This document shows positions 55,436-63,745 of a stretch of DNA of 64,000 bases, in pieces; position 1 is the first letter of the stretch, and every line of letters starts with the position of its first letter. The DNA lies in assembly GCF_007859945.1 (NCBI RefSeq), contig NZ_SJPQ01000004.1, forward strand, positions 1 to 64,000, written 5' to 3'. Made by a program: the position numbers and the translations under genes. The notes under the pieces are model-generated. The model was not told the origin of the DNA. It ran no database searches and saw nothing but the letters and a program-made list of their open reading frames with translations. Source of the DNA: Pseudobythopirellula maris. GTDB taxonomy: Bacteria > Planctomycetota > Planctomycetia > Pirellulales > Lacipirellulaceae.

Positions 55436-56056
55436 TTAGGCGACGGCGCTGTCGCCCACGACCAACTCGGTGACCCGCACGCAGAAGTTGTCGTTAAGGA
55501 CGAGCACCTCGCCGCGGGCGATCATGCGTCCGTTGACGTACACGTCGACCGGGTCGCCCGCGAGCTTATCGAGGGTGACGATCGCGTCGCGTCTGAGCCG
55601 CAGCACGTCTTCGAGTCGCATGTGGGTGCGTCCCAGCTCGATCTTCAGATCGAGTTGCACGTCGCGCACCAGTTCGATGGTGGCCGCTTCTTGGTTGGCG
55701 GGGGCGCCGGTGAAGTCGCGGAGGCTGAACGGCTCGACGCCGGGGGGCAGCCCGTCGTTGGGTTGGTCGATCGAGGCGATCGCCGCCTCGGCCTGCGAGA
55801 GCAGCAGGTCGATGTCGCCCTGCGAGGGGTCGTCGTAGGCGTCGTCCGTGGCGGCCCCGTCCTCGCCGCCGGCGATCGAGCCGCCCTTCATCAGGGCCTC
55901 GATGTCGCTCGGGTCGAGTTGGTAGCTGTCGCCCGATTCCGAGCTCGCGGGCTCGTCGGCCGGCTTGGCGGCGTCGGGGGGCGGCCCCTCGCCGCCCGCC
56001 TGGCGCAGCAGGTCCTCGACCTCGTCTTTGCTGATCGATTCCGATCCGTCAGACAT
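55436..56056 (-). CDS. fliN: Flagellar switch protein FliN with three FliM-like N-terminal peptides
   Basis: 206 residues. The C-terminal SpoA domain (residues 125-206) is typical FliN: VQLDLKIELGRTHMRLEDVL, RDAIVTLDKLAGDPVDVYVN, and ARGEVLVLNDNFCVRVTEL. The N-terminal 100 residues are acidic and contain three copies of a short peptide like the CheY-binding start of FliM: ISKDEVEDLL (8-17), LDPSDIEALM (47-56) and PSQGDIDLLL (77-86). FliN forms the C-ring with FliM and FliG. No fliM gene lies in the operon, where it often sits between fliL and fliN. Confidence 0.93.
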   Translation of the reverse strand: MSDGSESISKDEVEDLLRQAGGEGPPPDAAKPADEPASSESGDSYQLDPSDIEALMKGGSIAGGEDGAATDDAYDDPSQGDIDLLLSQAEAAIASIDQPNDGLPPGVEPFSLRDFTGAPANQEAATIELVRDVQLDLKIELGRTHMRLEDVLRLRRDAIVTLDKLAGDPVDVYVNGRMIARGEVLVLNDNFCVRVTELVVGDSAVA

Positions 56057-56129
56057 CTGGAGAAACTCGTTGGCCTTGGGGAGTCGACGTCCGCGAAGCG
56101 CAAACGCCGCGGGGGCTGGCGCGACCGGC

Positions 56130-56684
56130 TCAACGCTCCACGAAGTTGATCTTCGTGAACACGATCTCGTGCAGCAGCGACTTGCCGAGCGCGCGGTTGC
56201 TTCTCTCCAATATCCGCCTTTTGATCAACCCCAATCCGGCCGAACTCAGGTCGCTCGACTCGGCGCCGTGCATCGTCATGATGATCTGCTCGTGCAGCCG
56301 GTTGCGGTTGGGCTCGTAGTATTGCTGGAAGAGGTCGGCCTCGGATGCTAGCACGACTCCGTAGATCTCGAAATCGATGTTGAGCGAGGCGTCGGATTCG
56401 GGGTCGTAGCGGGTGACGTTGAAGATGCCGATATTCACCTCGGCCATCTCCTCGCCCGTTTCGAGCGAGACGTCCTCTTCAAGCTCGTGCGCCAGCACGT
56501 CCTCGCCCTGGGAGGCGCGGGCCATCTCGCGGGCGAGGGCCTCGGTTTCGGCCGCGGAGGGGATAAACAGCATCGCCGCCGCCATCTCGACGACCACCAG
56601 GACCGACACGATCGCGCCGGTGCGGATCATACCCATCAACCCGCCGCCGGACGTCTTGGTCTCGATTGGTTCGTTTTCTGGCAT
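56130..56684 (-). CDS. fliL: FliL-like flagellar basal body protein
   Basis: 184 residues. One membrane helix near the N-terminus (TGAIVSVLVVVEMAAAMLFI) and a periplasmic domain with FNVTRYDPESDASLNIDFEI and YYEPNRNRLHEQIIMTMHGA. It ends with LHEIVFTKINFVER, which corresponds to the C-terminal FliL pattern. FliL rings surround the stator and support torque. It follows motB by 59 bp on the same strand and precedes fliN. Confidence 0.85.
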   Translation of the reverse strand: MPENEPIETKTSGGGLMGMIRTGAIVSVLVVVEMAAAMLFIPSAAETEALAREMARASQGEDVLAHELEEDVSLETGEEMAEVNIGIFNVTRYDPESDASLNIDFEIYGVVLASEADLFQQYYEPNRNRLHEQIIMTMHGAESSDLSSAGLGLIKRRILERSNRALGKSLLHEIVFTKINFVER

Positions 56685-56743
56685 CGCTCGATCTCGTTTT
56701 GTGGCCGCTACCGGGGGGGCGGTCCCCCTTGTTTAAGTTTAGC

Positions 56744-57466
56744 TCACGATTTCTTGTCGTCTTCGACACCCGATCCCGTGACCTGCTCGTCCCAGAGGAG
56801 CACCTCGACGCGGGCGTTCATCTTGCGGCTGCGGACATTGATGCCCGTGTCGATCGGCTCGAACGAGCCGGCCGAGCCGAGCCGGATCCGCTCGGCGTCG
56901 ATGCCCAATTCGACGAGTCGGTCCATGACGATCCGGCAGCGGCGGTAGGCGAGGTCCCAGTGGTCGCCCTCGACGACCGGTTTTCGCGACGAGTGCCCGC
57001 GGATCTCGATTTTTTGCGGTTTGCCGGCCACCTGGGTGGCGATCTGCTCGAGGGCGGCCTCGCCGTCCGCGTCGAGCTCGACGCTGTCTTCGCCGAAGAA
57101 CACCAGGCCGCCGACCGTCGAGTTCAGGCCCGGGCGGATGGTGCGGACGAGCTTGTCCTCGCCGCTGACGCTCTTGACCTTGTTGCCGCCGCGCATCATG
57201 TCTTGGCGTTTGGAGCGCCCCATGCTGGCGATCATCGCCATGTTCGAGTTCTTCGGCTGGTTCTCGCCGGGCAAGATCGAGGCCACGGTCTCCGCGTGGC
57301 CGAACTGGCGACGCATCGACTCGAGCATCGCCTGGAACTTTTCTTCCTGCTTGATCTCGCTCATCGAGACCAGCATGATGAAGAACGTCAGCAGCAGCGA
57401 CATCATGTCGCCGAACGTGACGACCCACTCGGGGATGCCCGGTTCGGGTTCTTCTTCGATGGCCAT
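56744..57466 (-). CDS. motB: Flagellar stator protein MotB
   Basis: 240 residues. The single membrane helix carries the proton-conducting Asp D20 in WVVTFGDMMSLLLTFFIML. The OmpA-like peptidoglycan-binding domain follows: LVFFGEDSVELDADGEAAL, KIEIRGHSSRKPVVEGDHWD, LAYRRCRIVMDRLVELGI and RIRLGSAGSFEPIDTG. The typical GHTD is GHSS here. Together with MotA it forms the ion channel and anchors to the cell wall. It lies 37 bp after motA. Confidence 0.93.
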   Translation of the reverse strand: MAIEEEPEPGIPEWVVTFGDMMSLLLTFFIMLVSMSEIKQEEKFQAMLESMRRQFGHAETVASILPGENQPKNSNMAMIASMGRSKRQDMMRGGNKVKSVSGEDKLVRTIRPGLNSTVGGLVFFGEDSVELDADGEAALEQIATQVAGKPQKIEIRGHSSRKPVVEGDHWDLAYRRCRIVMDRLVELGIDAERIRLGSAGSFEPIDTGINVRSRKMNARVEVLLWDEQVTGSGVEDDKKS

Positions 57467-57503
57467 GGCTGCGTTCGGCTACAGAATTCCGGGCGGGGCG
57501 AGA

Positions 57504-58274
57504 CTAGGCGGCTTCTTCTTGCGCCCGCATCTTGGGCGGCAAGAACGTGGTGAGTTTTTGTTCGATCACGCGTGGGTTCTCCCCCGCCTGGATCGCCATG
57601 ATGCCGCGGATCGCGATGTCCATGTTCAGGAGCTCCGCCTTGTTGGTGAAGCCGAGCTTCTCGGCGAACGGCAAGAACACCACGTTCGAGACGATCGCGC
57701 CGTAGAGCGTGGTGAGCAGCGCGACGGCCATGCCGGCGCCGATCTTCGACGGGTCGCTCATGTCGCCGAGCATGATGATCAGGCCCATCAGCGTGCCGAT
57801 CATGCCGAACGCCGGAGCGAACCGGCCCATGCAGTCGAACATGCCCTTGCCGTCGCGGTGCCGGGTGGCCACGGCGTCCATCTCCGTGCGGAGGATGTCC
57901 TCCATCACCTCGGGCCTGGTGCCGTCGATCGCCATCTGGATTCCGAGGACGATAAAGTCGTTCTGGATCTCGTCGACTTTGCTCTCGAGCGCCAGCAGCC
58001 CGTCCTTGCGGGCGATCTCGGCCAGGCCGACGAGCTCCTTGATGATCTCGCCGATCGGCTGGACCTTCCAGAACAAGACCTTCATGCCCACGCCGAACAC
58101 GCCGAGGAAGCTCGGCAGCGGGTACGAGATGAGCGTCGCGGCGATGGCGCCGCCGATCACGACCATCATCGAGGCGATGTCGATGAACGCGATGAAGCTG
58201 CCGCCGCCCAGGATGATGGAGACCAGGATCAACGCGATTGCGATGACGACCCCGGCTGCTGTTGCGATGTCCAT
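57504..58274 (-). CDS. motA: Flagellar stator protein MotA
   Basis: 256 residues with four membrane helices: GVVIAIALILVSIILGGGSF, ASMMVVIGGAIAATLISYPL, GMIGTLMGLIIMLGDMS and GMAVALLTTLYGAIVSNVVF. The cytoplasmic loop has charged residues and MDCMGRFAPAFGMIGTL-type sequence with the conserved Pro. It forms the stator with MotB. It is preceded by flbD by 12 bp, a close and usual arrangement. Confidence 0.95.
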   Translation of the reverse strand: MDIATAAGVVIAIALILVSIILGGGSFIAFIDIASMMVVIGGAIAATLISYPLPSFLGVFGVGMKVLFWKVQPIGEIIKELVGLAEIARKDGLLALESKVDEIQNDFIVLGIQMAIDGTRPEVMEDILRTEMDAVATRHRDGKGMFDCMGRFAPAFGMIGTLMGLIIMLGDMSDPSKIGAGMAVALLTTLYGAIVSNVVFLPFAEKLGFTNKAELLNMDIAIRGIMAIQAGENPRVIEQKLTTFLPPKMRAQEEAA

Positions 58275-58286
58275 AGCGTGACTTGT

Positions 58287-58511
58287 CTAAGGTTGTTCGT
58301 CGGGCGACGCCGTGGGGCGGCTGGGGGGCGTCAGCAGCTTGGTTTGTTGGTATTCGATCGTGCGGCGGAGCACCTCTTCGGGGCTCTCGCCCACGACGAT
58401 GCGCTCGCCCGTGGTCAGCGAGACGTACGTGTCGGGCCGCGATTCGACGTACTTGATCAGCTCGGCGTTGAGCAAAAACGGCTCGCCGCTGAGCCGGGTG
58501 AGCTTGATCAT
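58287..58511 (-). CDS. flbD: FlbD family flagellar protein
   Basis: 74 residues from the ATG at 58511. The FlbD pattern is complete: MIKLTRLSGEPFLLNAELI, KYVESRPDTYVSLTTGE and RIVVGESPEEVLRRTIEY. The cellular role of this small protein is unclear; it is found between flgE and motA in many phyla, as here. A longer in-frame start at 58664 is rejected because the extra residues do not belong to the family. Confidence 0.9.
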   Translation of the reverse strand: MIKLTRLSGEPFLLNAELIKYVESRPDTYVSLTTGERIVVGESPEEVLRRTIEYQQTKLLTPPSRPTASPDEQP

Positions 58512-58690
58512 CCGTCGTTCTCCTCCCGGTCCGCGCGCAGGGCCCGGCATTCGGGCCGCGGCTCTCGCCAACCGTAGCTCACAGCCGCGGGGATGCGGCC
58601 GACTTGGCGCCGCGGATTCCACTTGCGGCCGCCCCAGCAGGCCACGGCGCCGCCCGCCGCCCATCTCGCGAAGCTCGGGATGTCGGTCAT
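58508..58690 (-). CDS. Possible small protein coupled to flbD
   Basis: 60 residues (MTDIPSFARWAAGG at the start). Its stop TGA overlaps the flbD ATG by four bases (ATGA), a typical sign of coupling, and it fills the gap between flgE and flbD. No family is recognised and composition is Arg/Trp-rich, so it may not be translated. Confidence 0.3.
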   Translation of the reverse strand: MTDIPSFARWAAGGAVACWGGRKWNPRRQVGRIPAAVSYGWREPRPECRALRADREENDG

Positions 58691-58762
58691 GACGGTTCTA
58701 ACGGTCTGGGCGGTGCGTTCGGAAACGCGGCTCAAGGACGCCTATTCGTGGCGGGTCGACGA

Positions 58763-61237
58763 TCACCGGATCGACAGCAGCTCGTCGAGCAGCTCCTGGG
58801 CGGTGGTGATCACCCGCGAGTTGCCGCGGTACTGGGTCGAGGCGAGGATAAGCTCCACGAGGTTGCCGCCGATGTCGGTGTTCGACAGCTCGACGGCGCC
58901 GGCCGTGAGCCGGCCGATGCCGTCTTCACCGGGGTAGCCCTCGTTCGGTTCGCCCGAGTTGACGCTGCGGGCGAAGAGGCTGTCGCCCACCTGCTCGAGG
59001 CCGGCGTTGTTGGCGAACCGGGCCATGACGATCTGGCCGAGGTTGCGTTGCGTGCCGTTGGAGAATTGCCCCTGGATGAGCCCGCTCTCGGTGACGATGT
59101 AGTCGGTGAGCACGCCCGGCGCAAAGCCGTCTTGGCTGTCCATCGACAGGCTGCTGGTCGGTTCGCCCTGGGCGTTCACCTCGGCGAGCGACTTGACCGC
59201 CGAGAAGTCGAGATCGACCTCGAGCGGCGACTCGGACGCGGTCGCCGCACGCAGCACGCTGATCGTGTCGTTCGGCGAGCTGAGCAGGTCGCCGTTCGAG
59301 TCGAACACCAGGGTGCCGGTGCCGATGACGATCGACTGGTTGGCGCCCGCCTGGGTCGGGTCGGCCGACGGCGAGCTGTCGCCCGAGTTGGCGAACCAGC
59401 GGTAGGTGGTGCTGTTCGAGGTGGTCTCCTCGAGCACGGTGGTGAGCCGCACGTTGATCGGCGAGCCGAGCGAGTCGTAAACGATGAACTCGCTCGTGGT
59501 GCCGGGGCCGTCGACGTCGAGCGTCGTCTCGGTAAAGTTCAGGGCGACCGTTTGCGGCGCCTCTTCGCCTTCGGGCGTGAAGCGGAAGGCGGTCTGCGAG
59601 ATGTCGAGCACGTTCTCCTCACCCACGTTGCTCCTGACCACCAGTTGGCCGTCGCTGTTGATCACCACCGAGCCGGGCGAGTTGGTCGTCGAGGTGTTGA
59701 TGCCCATCACCTGCGTCATGAACGCAGTGAGCTCTTGGACCGTGGTGTCCTCGGTGACGGTGAATTCCTTGGTGTCGAGGTCCGAGCCGCCCAACTCGCC
59801 CGTGAGCGAGAGCACGCCCGGCCCCGAGATGATGTTCTGGTAAGTGTTCTGGTCGCGTATCTGCAGGTCCACGAGCCGGGTGCCGTTGCCCGCCTTGGGG
59901 CCGTCGAAATCGAGTGTCGTTGTGACCGCGTTGAGCTCGGCGTTCGTCATCGTGTCGACGTACGAGAGCGTGTCGGCCTCCAGCACCGGCGGCGCGACGC
60001 CGTTGCTGGGCGTGATCAATCGGTACACGCCAGAATCGTCTCCCGCCACGTTGCGGTAGATCCGCATCCGGTCGAACTCCGCGCTCGGCGGGTCGACCTT
60101 CGACAGGTCGAGCCGGATGCTGCTGCCGTCCTCGTCGGCGGCCACGTTGATGATCGGCGCCGAGGGCCGTGTCTCGGCCCCCGATGTCTGGTTGTAGTAG
60201 GTGATGTAGTAGCTGTAGACGCCGTCGTCGAGCCCCGTGGCGTCGAGGTCGTTGGCGTCATCGGCGGCGATCGTCGTGTACTCCGCGTCGGTCGTGACGT
60301 CCTGATAGTTGTCGACCGACGAGGCGATCGTGTCGATCAGGTGGTAGTCCGTACCGTCGGTCTCGGTGCGGTAAATGTTCAGACTGGTCCACGGCAGGCC
60401 GGCCGTGGGGAGACCCGACAGGTCGATGCGATCGTTGGCGGTCGTGGTTGTCGCCGTGAAGGCGGCCGACGGAGCCCCCTCCTCGCCGTTCGCGTCGACG
60501 AAAGCCACGCGGTAGCTGTAGGTACCCACGCCGATGTTCGTGGCGACGCCGGTGTCGAACTCCGCCGCCGCGCCCGCCACCGGCGGCGGGAAGCTGCGGC
60601 CGTCGGAGCCGACGAAGTCGCCGTCGGCGTACTCGATCGCGGCGTTGCCGATGATCTGCGAGCTGAGCGTCCCGGGCATCTCGCCGGCTTCGACCGTGGG
60701 ATTGAGCACGCCGCGGAAGGTCGCCTCGGTGGTCGCCTGGGCGACGCGTTCGGCGCCGAGCGGGATCTCCAGCGGGATCGTGTTGCTCGTGTCGACATTG
60801 AAGTTGTCGTCCACGCCGTAGCCCAGCACGAAGTTGCCGGTCGAGGTGACGATCTGGTTCTGCGAGTTGAGGCTCAGCTGCCCGTTGCGGGTGTAGAGTT
60901 TGCCGCCGCCCGGGTCCTGCACCACGATGAAACCTTCGCCCTGGATCGCCAGGTCGAGCTGGCTCGAGCTGATCTCGATCGTGCCCTGGGTGAAGTCGGG
61001 CGCGATCTGCGAGACCTTCACGCCGAGGCCGATCTGGCGCGGGTTCGTGCCGCCGTTCGATCCGGAGGGGGCCGAGCCGATCGACTGGGTCTGCAGGAAC
61101 TGCGTGGCGAACTGCACGCTCGATTCCTTGAAGCCAACCGTGTTCGAGTTGGCGATGTTGTTGCCCACCACGTCGATCGTGGTCTCGGCGGCCTGCAGGC
61201 CCGTGAGGGCCGTGGTCATCGCGGATTGGAGACCCAT
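58763..61237 (-). CDS. flgE: Flagellar hook protein FlgE with inserted FN3-like modules
   Basis: 824 residues, about twice the 400 of E. coli FlgE. The N-terminal rod segment (GLQSAMTTALTGLQAAETTI, DVVGNNIANSNTVGFKESSV) and FlgE signature SQLDLAIQGEGFIVVQDPG are typical. Residues about 236-325 and 336-432 are two copies of a module with YSYRVAFVDANGEEGAPSA or YSYYITYYNQTSGAETRPSA, later LNIYRTETDG or MRIYRNVAGD. The C-terminal part holds ALNFTETTLDVDGPGTTSEF and ends LILASTQYRGNSRVITTAQE, LLDELLSIR. The inserted modules would decorate the outside of the hook. Confidence 0.93.
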   Translation of the reverse strand: MGLQSAMTTALTGLQAAETTIDVVGNNIANSNTVGFKESSVQFATQFLQTQSIGSAPSGSNGGTNPRQIGLGVKVSQIAPDFTQGTIEISSSQLDLAIQGEGFIVVQDPGGGKLYTRNGQLSLNSQNQIVTSTGNFVLGYGVDDNFNVDTSNTIPLEIPLGAERVAQATTEATFRGVLNPTVEAGEMPGTLSSQIIGNAAIEYADGDFVGSDGRSFPPPVAGAAAEFDTGVATNIGVGTYSYRVAFVDANGEEGAPSAAFTATTTTANDRIDLSGLPTAGLPWTSLNIYRTETDGTDYHLIDTIASSVDNYQDVTTDAEYTTIAADDANDLDATGLDDGVYSYYITYYNQTSGAETRPSAPIINVAADEDGSSIRLDLSKVDPPSAEFDRMRIYRNVAGDDSGVYRLITPSNGVAPPVLEADTLSYVDTMTNAELNAVTTTLDFDGPKAGNGTRLVDLQIRDQNTYQNIISGPGVLSLTGELGGSDLDTKEFTVTEDTTVQELTAFMTQVMGINTSTTNSPGSVVINSDGQLVVRSNVGEENVLDISQTAFRFTPEGEEAPQTVALNFTETTLDVDGPGTTSEFIVYDSLGSPINVRLTTVLEETTSNSTTYRWFANSGDSSPSADPTQAGANQSIVIGTGTLVFDSNGDLLSSPNDTISVLRAATASESPLEVDLDFSAVKSLAEVNAQGEPTSSLSMDSQDGFAPGVLTDYIVTESGLIQGQFSNGTQRNLGQIVMARFANNAGLEQVGDSLFARSVNSGEPNEGYPGEDGIGRLTAGAVELSNTDIGGNLVELILASTQYRGNSRVITTAQELLDELLSIR

Positions 61238-61352
61238 GGCTGTTTTCCTTCTTGCTACACGCTAGTGATGATTTGGTTTGCCGGTCGCTTGGGAGGGCGT
61301 CGGCGATTCGCGTCGCCTCGGGGCGTCGCGTTGGTTTGGTCGCAGCCGTTGA

Positions 61353-62108
61353 TTACTGCGGGGGCTCGATCTGGGCCACGGTGTCGAGGTCGACCGTCAC
61401 CTTCCGGCCGAACGAGACCTTCTGGGTCGCCACCGTCAGGTGCTCGCCGAGTTCGCTGTCGGGCGTGCCGTCCACCAGGCTCGTCACTTCGCCGTTGACC
61501 CGGCCGATGAGCTGGCGGCTGCCTTGGCCCGTGTTGTCGGTGCGGTAGATCGACTTGCGGACCGTGGTTTCCGGCAGGTTGTCGAGCCGCACCGTGCCGT
61601 TGAAGTCGGAGAACGTGCTGGTCGACACGCCGATCTCTTGGCCGAAGGGGGTGCCGTCGGACGTCTCCCAGACGACTTCGTAAACGTAGTTGCCGCTCTC
61701 GAGCGAGCCCTCCTCTTCGCCGGCCGAGGCGGCGGCAGAGAGCGACAGGTCGAGGTTCGGTTGGCCGTCGTTGATGGTCACCCGCTGCACGTTGCCTCGC
61801 ACCCGCTGGCCGTTCTCGTCGAGCGCCACCACGTCGGCCCCGATGAGGCTCGTGGCCGTGGTGACGTTCTGGCCCAACAAGACCGACTCGAGCGTGTTGG
61901 TCAGCTGGTCGTTCGACGCGATCTCGCGGATCTGCGAGATCTGCGCGAGAAGCTCGTCGTTCTCGAGCGGGTTGAGGGGGTCCTGGTTCTGCAGCTCTGA
62001 GATCATCAGCTCCAAGAACACGTCGAGATCGAGGTCGTCGACGGCGCTCGGGCGGCTGTTGCTCGACGCGTCGGTGACGCCGCCCAGATTGTTGGTGATG
62101 CTCGACAT
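61353..62108 (-). CDS. flgD: Hook-capping protein FlgD
   Basis: 251 residues. The N-terminal FlgD block is DLDVFLELMISE then QNQDPLNPLENDELLAQ and SQIREIASNDQLTNTLESVL; GQNVTTATSLIGADVVALDE follows. Residues 137-216 are a module of the same type as in FlgE (YVYEVVWETSDGTPFGQEIG, then SIYRTDNTGQGSRQLIG), consistent with FlgD and FlgE interacting. FlgD caps the growing hook. It lies between fliK and flgE, the standard order. Confidence 0.93.
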   Translation of the reverse strand: MSSITNNLGGVTDASSNSRPSAVDDLDLDVFLELMISELQNQDPLNPLENDELLAQISQIREIASNDQLTNTLESVLLGQNVTTATSLIGADVVALDENGQRVRGNVQRVTINDGQPNLDLSLSAAASAGEEEGSLESGNYVYEVVWETSDGTPFGQEIGVSTSTFSDFNGTVRLDNLPETTVRKSIYRTDNTGQGSRQLIGRVNGEVTSLVDGTPDSELGEHLTVATQKVSFGRKVTVDLDTVAQIEPPQ

Positions 62109-62180
62109 GGTACTTGCTCGCTAGGGGGCCGCGGCCCGTGAGGGGGGAGCTCGGTGGATTGGTATTCGGGATAAAGAGGG

Positions 62181-63692
62181 TCAGGCGACGAGGTTGATGC
62201 GTTCGTCGCCCGTCATGCCGAGCGTGGGCGCCAGGCGGGGCGTGTCGGTGATTGCAGCGGGTTCGGCGGCTCTCGCGATCGCCGATGCGCGGCGCCCGCC
62301 GCCGCGGCCGTCGTTCCCACGGTCTTGCGAGGAGAAGCCGTCGGACGATTGGCGGCCGCCATCGCGCGAAGCGCCGTTGTTCGCCGAGTCGTCTTCGCGG
62401 ACATCGACATCGAACTTCTCGATGCGGATCTGCTGCTCGGCGAGACGTTCGCGCAGCGCGGGCAGGTTGTCGAGCAGCGCATTGCGGGCCGCTTGGGTTT
62501 CGGTCTCGAGCGACGCGGTGAGGATCCCCTCACGCACCTCGAGCTTGATCTGCAGGGCGCCGAGCTCGGGCGGGCTGAGGCGGATCTCGATCGGCCCGCC
62601 GCCGCGCTGCTGCGCCGCCTCGAACGCCCGTGTGACGCGTGTGACGAAACGGGCCGAGTCGACCGTGGGTCCGCCATTCTCGGCGGCGGCTGGAGCCGGC
62701 GCGGGTGCGTCAGCGGCGCCGCTGACCGGAGCGGGGGCGGCCGCCGCGCCGGGCGCCGGCGCCGCCGATTCACGCGGTCCGCTCGTTGACGGCGCCTTGT
62801 CGCTGGCGGCGGCTTCGGCGTCGGCAAGCGCCTCTTCAAAGGCGACCGGCTCGATCGCCAAGGCGGTGCTGTCGGTCTCCGTGGCGGACTGGGCTAGCGC
62901 AGCGCCGCGGCGGTCGCCCTCACCTTCGCCGCCTCGATCGGCGTCGGTTTCGGCTGGCGGTGGGGCCGTGGCGTTCGTGGCGGCCAGTGGATCGGACTTG
63001 GACTGCCCTGTGCTCGCATCTTGTGTGAGCTCTGACCGGGCGGGCGTAGGAGCCGAGGCTTGTGCGGCGACGGTCGCCGCGTCATTCGCTTGGGCTTTTC
63101 CGGCCTGGGCCAAGGCCGTTTGGTCGGCGGCTCGCCGCTCCTGAGCCTCGAGGCTCGTGTCGTCGCCCGAGTTCTGGGTGGAATCGTCTGGGGACGCGTC
63201 GCCTTCGAGCCCCTCGCTCAACGACGAGAGCGTATCTTCCTCGGCCAATGCGTTTTTCTTGAGCAAGTTGGCGGCATCTTCGGCGGCGGCAATTTCCTCT
63301 TCGGTCGCCTCGCCGCTCAGCAACAACTCGGCTCCGGTGGCGTCCTCGGAGGATTCCTCGTCGATTGCTGTTTCGTCGCCCGTCGATGAGGCGGAGTTGT
63401 TTTCTTGCACGGCGTCGGTCGCGGCGTGTTCGCCCGAGGCGTCGGCGTCGGCGCCCTCGTTGCTGACGCCGCTCGAATCGACTTGGGACTCTTCTTCGGC
63501 CTTGGGCGCGTCGTTCTCGACGGCCGTCTTGCGAGTTGGCGTGGGGCGTTCGTTGCGGGCTTCCTCCGAGCGGGCAGCCGAATCGAGCTCTCGACGGAAG
63601 CCGTCACGGTCGCCGCCGTCGTGCGGCGCGGACGCCGAAGGCTTCGGCGCCAGCAGCAGCGGCGAGGGGCCGGTGAGTCGGGTTTCGGTCAT
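62181..63692 (-). CDS. fliK: Flagellar hook-length control protein FliK
   Basis: 503 residues. Residues 1-330 are an acidic, Ala/Glu/Ser-rich disordered region as expected of a molecular ruler. The C-terminal Flg_hook domain contains IRLSPPELGALQIKL, REGILTASLETETQAARNAL, LLDNLPALRERLAEQQI and KFDVDVREDD. After measuring hook length it triggers the FlhB switch. The gene starts at ATG 63692; it ends 73 bp before flgD. Confidence 0.9.
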   Translation of the reverse strand: MTETRLTGPSPLLLAPKPSASAPHDGGDRDGFRRELDSAARSEEARNERPTPTRKTAVENDAPKAEEESQVDSSGVSNEGADADASGEHAATDAVQENNSASSTGDETAIDEESSEDATGAELLLSGEATEEEIAAAEDAANLLKKNALAEEDTLSSLSEGLEGDASPDDSTQNSGDDTSLEAQERRAADQTALAQAGKAQANDAATVAAQASAPTPARSELTQDASTGQSKSDPLAATNATAPPPAETDADRGGEGEGDRRGAALAQSATETDSTALAIEPVAFEEALADAEAAASDKAPSTSGPRESAAPAPGAAAAPAPVSGAADAPAPAPAAAENGGPTVDSARFVTRVTRAFEAAQQRGGGPIEIRLSPPELGALQIKLEVREGILTASLETETQAARNALLDNLPALRERLAEQQIRIEKFDVDVREDDSANNGASRDGGRQSSDGFSSQDRGNDGRGGGRRASAIARAAEPAAITDTPRLAPTLGMTGDERINLVA

Positions 63693-63745
63693 GGTTGGCT
63701 CGCGTGGGACGACGTTCGATCGGTTCGGACCGATGGCGTGGTGGG

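Noticed and set aside
58604-61498. 964-residue plus-strand frame opposite flgE
   Set aside because: Antisense of the hook protein; composition typical of shadow frames in high-GC DNA.
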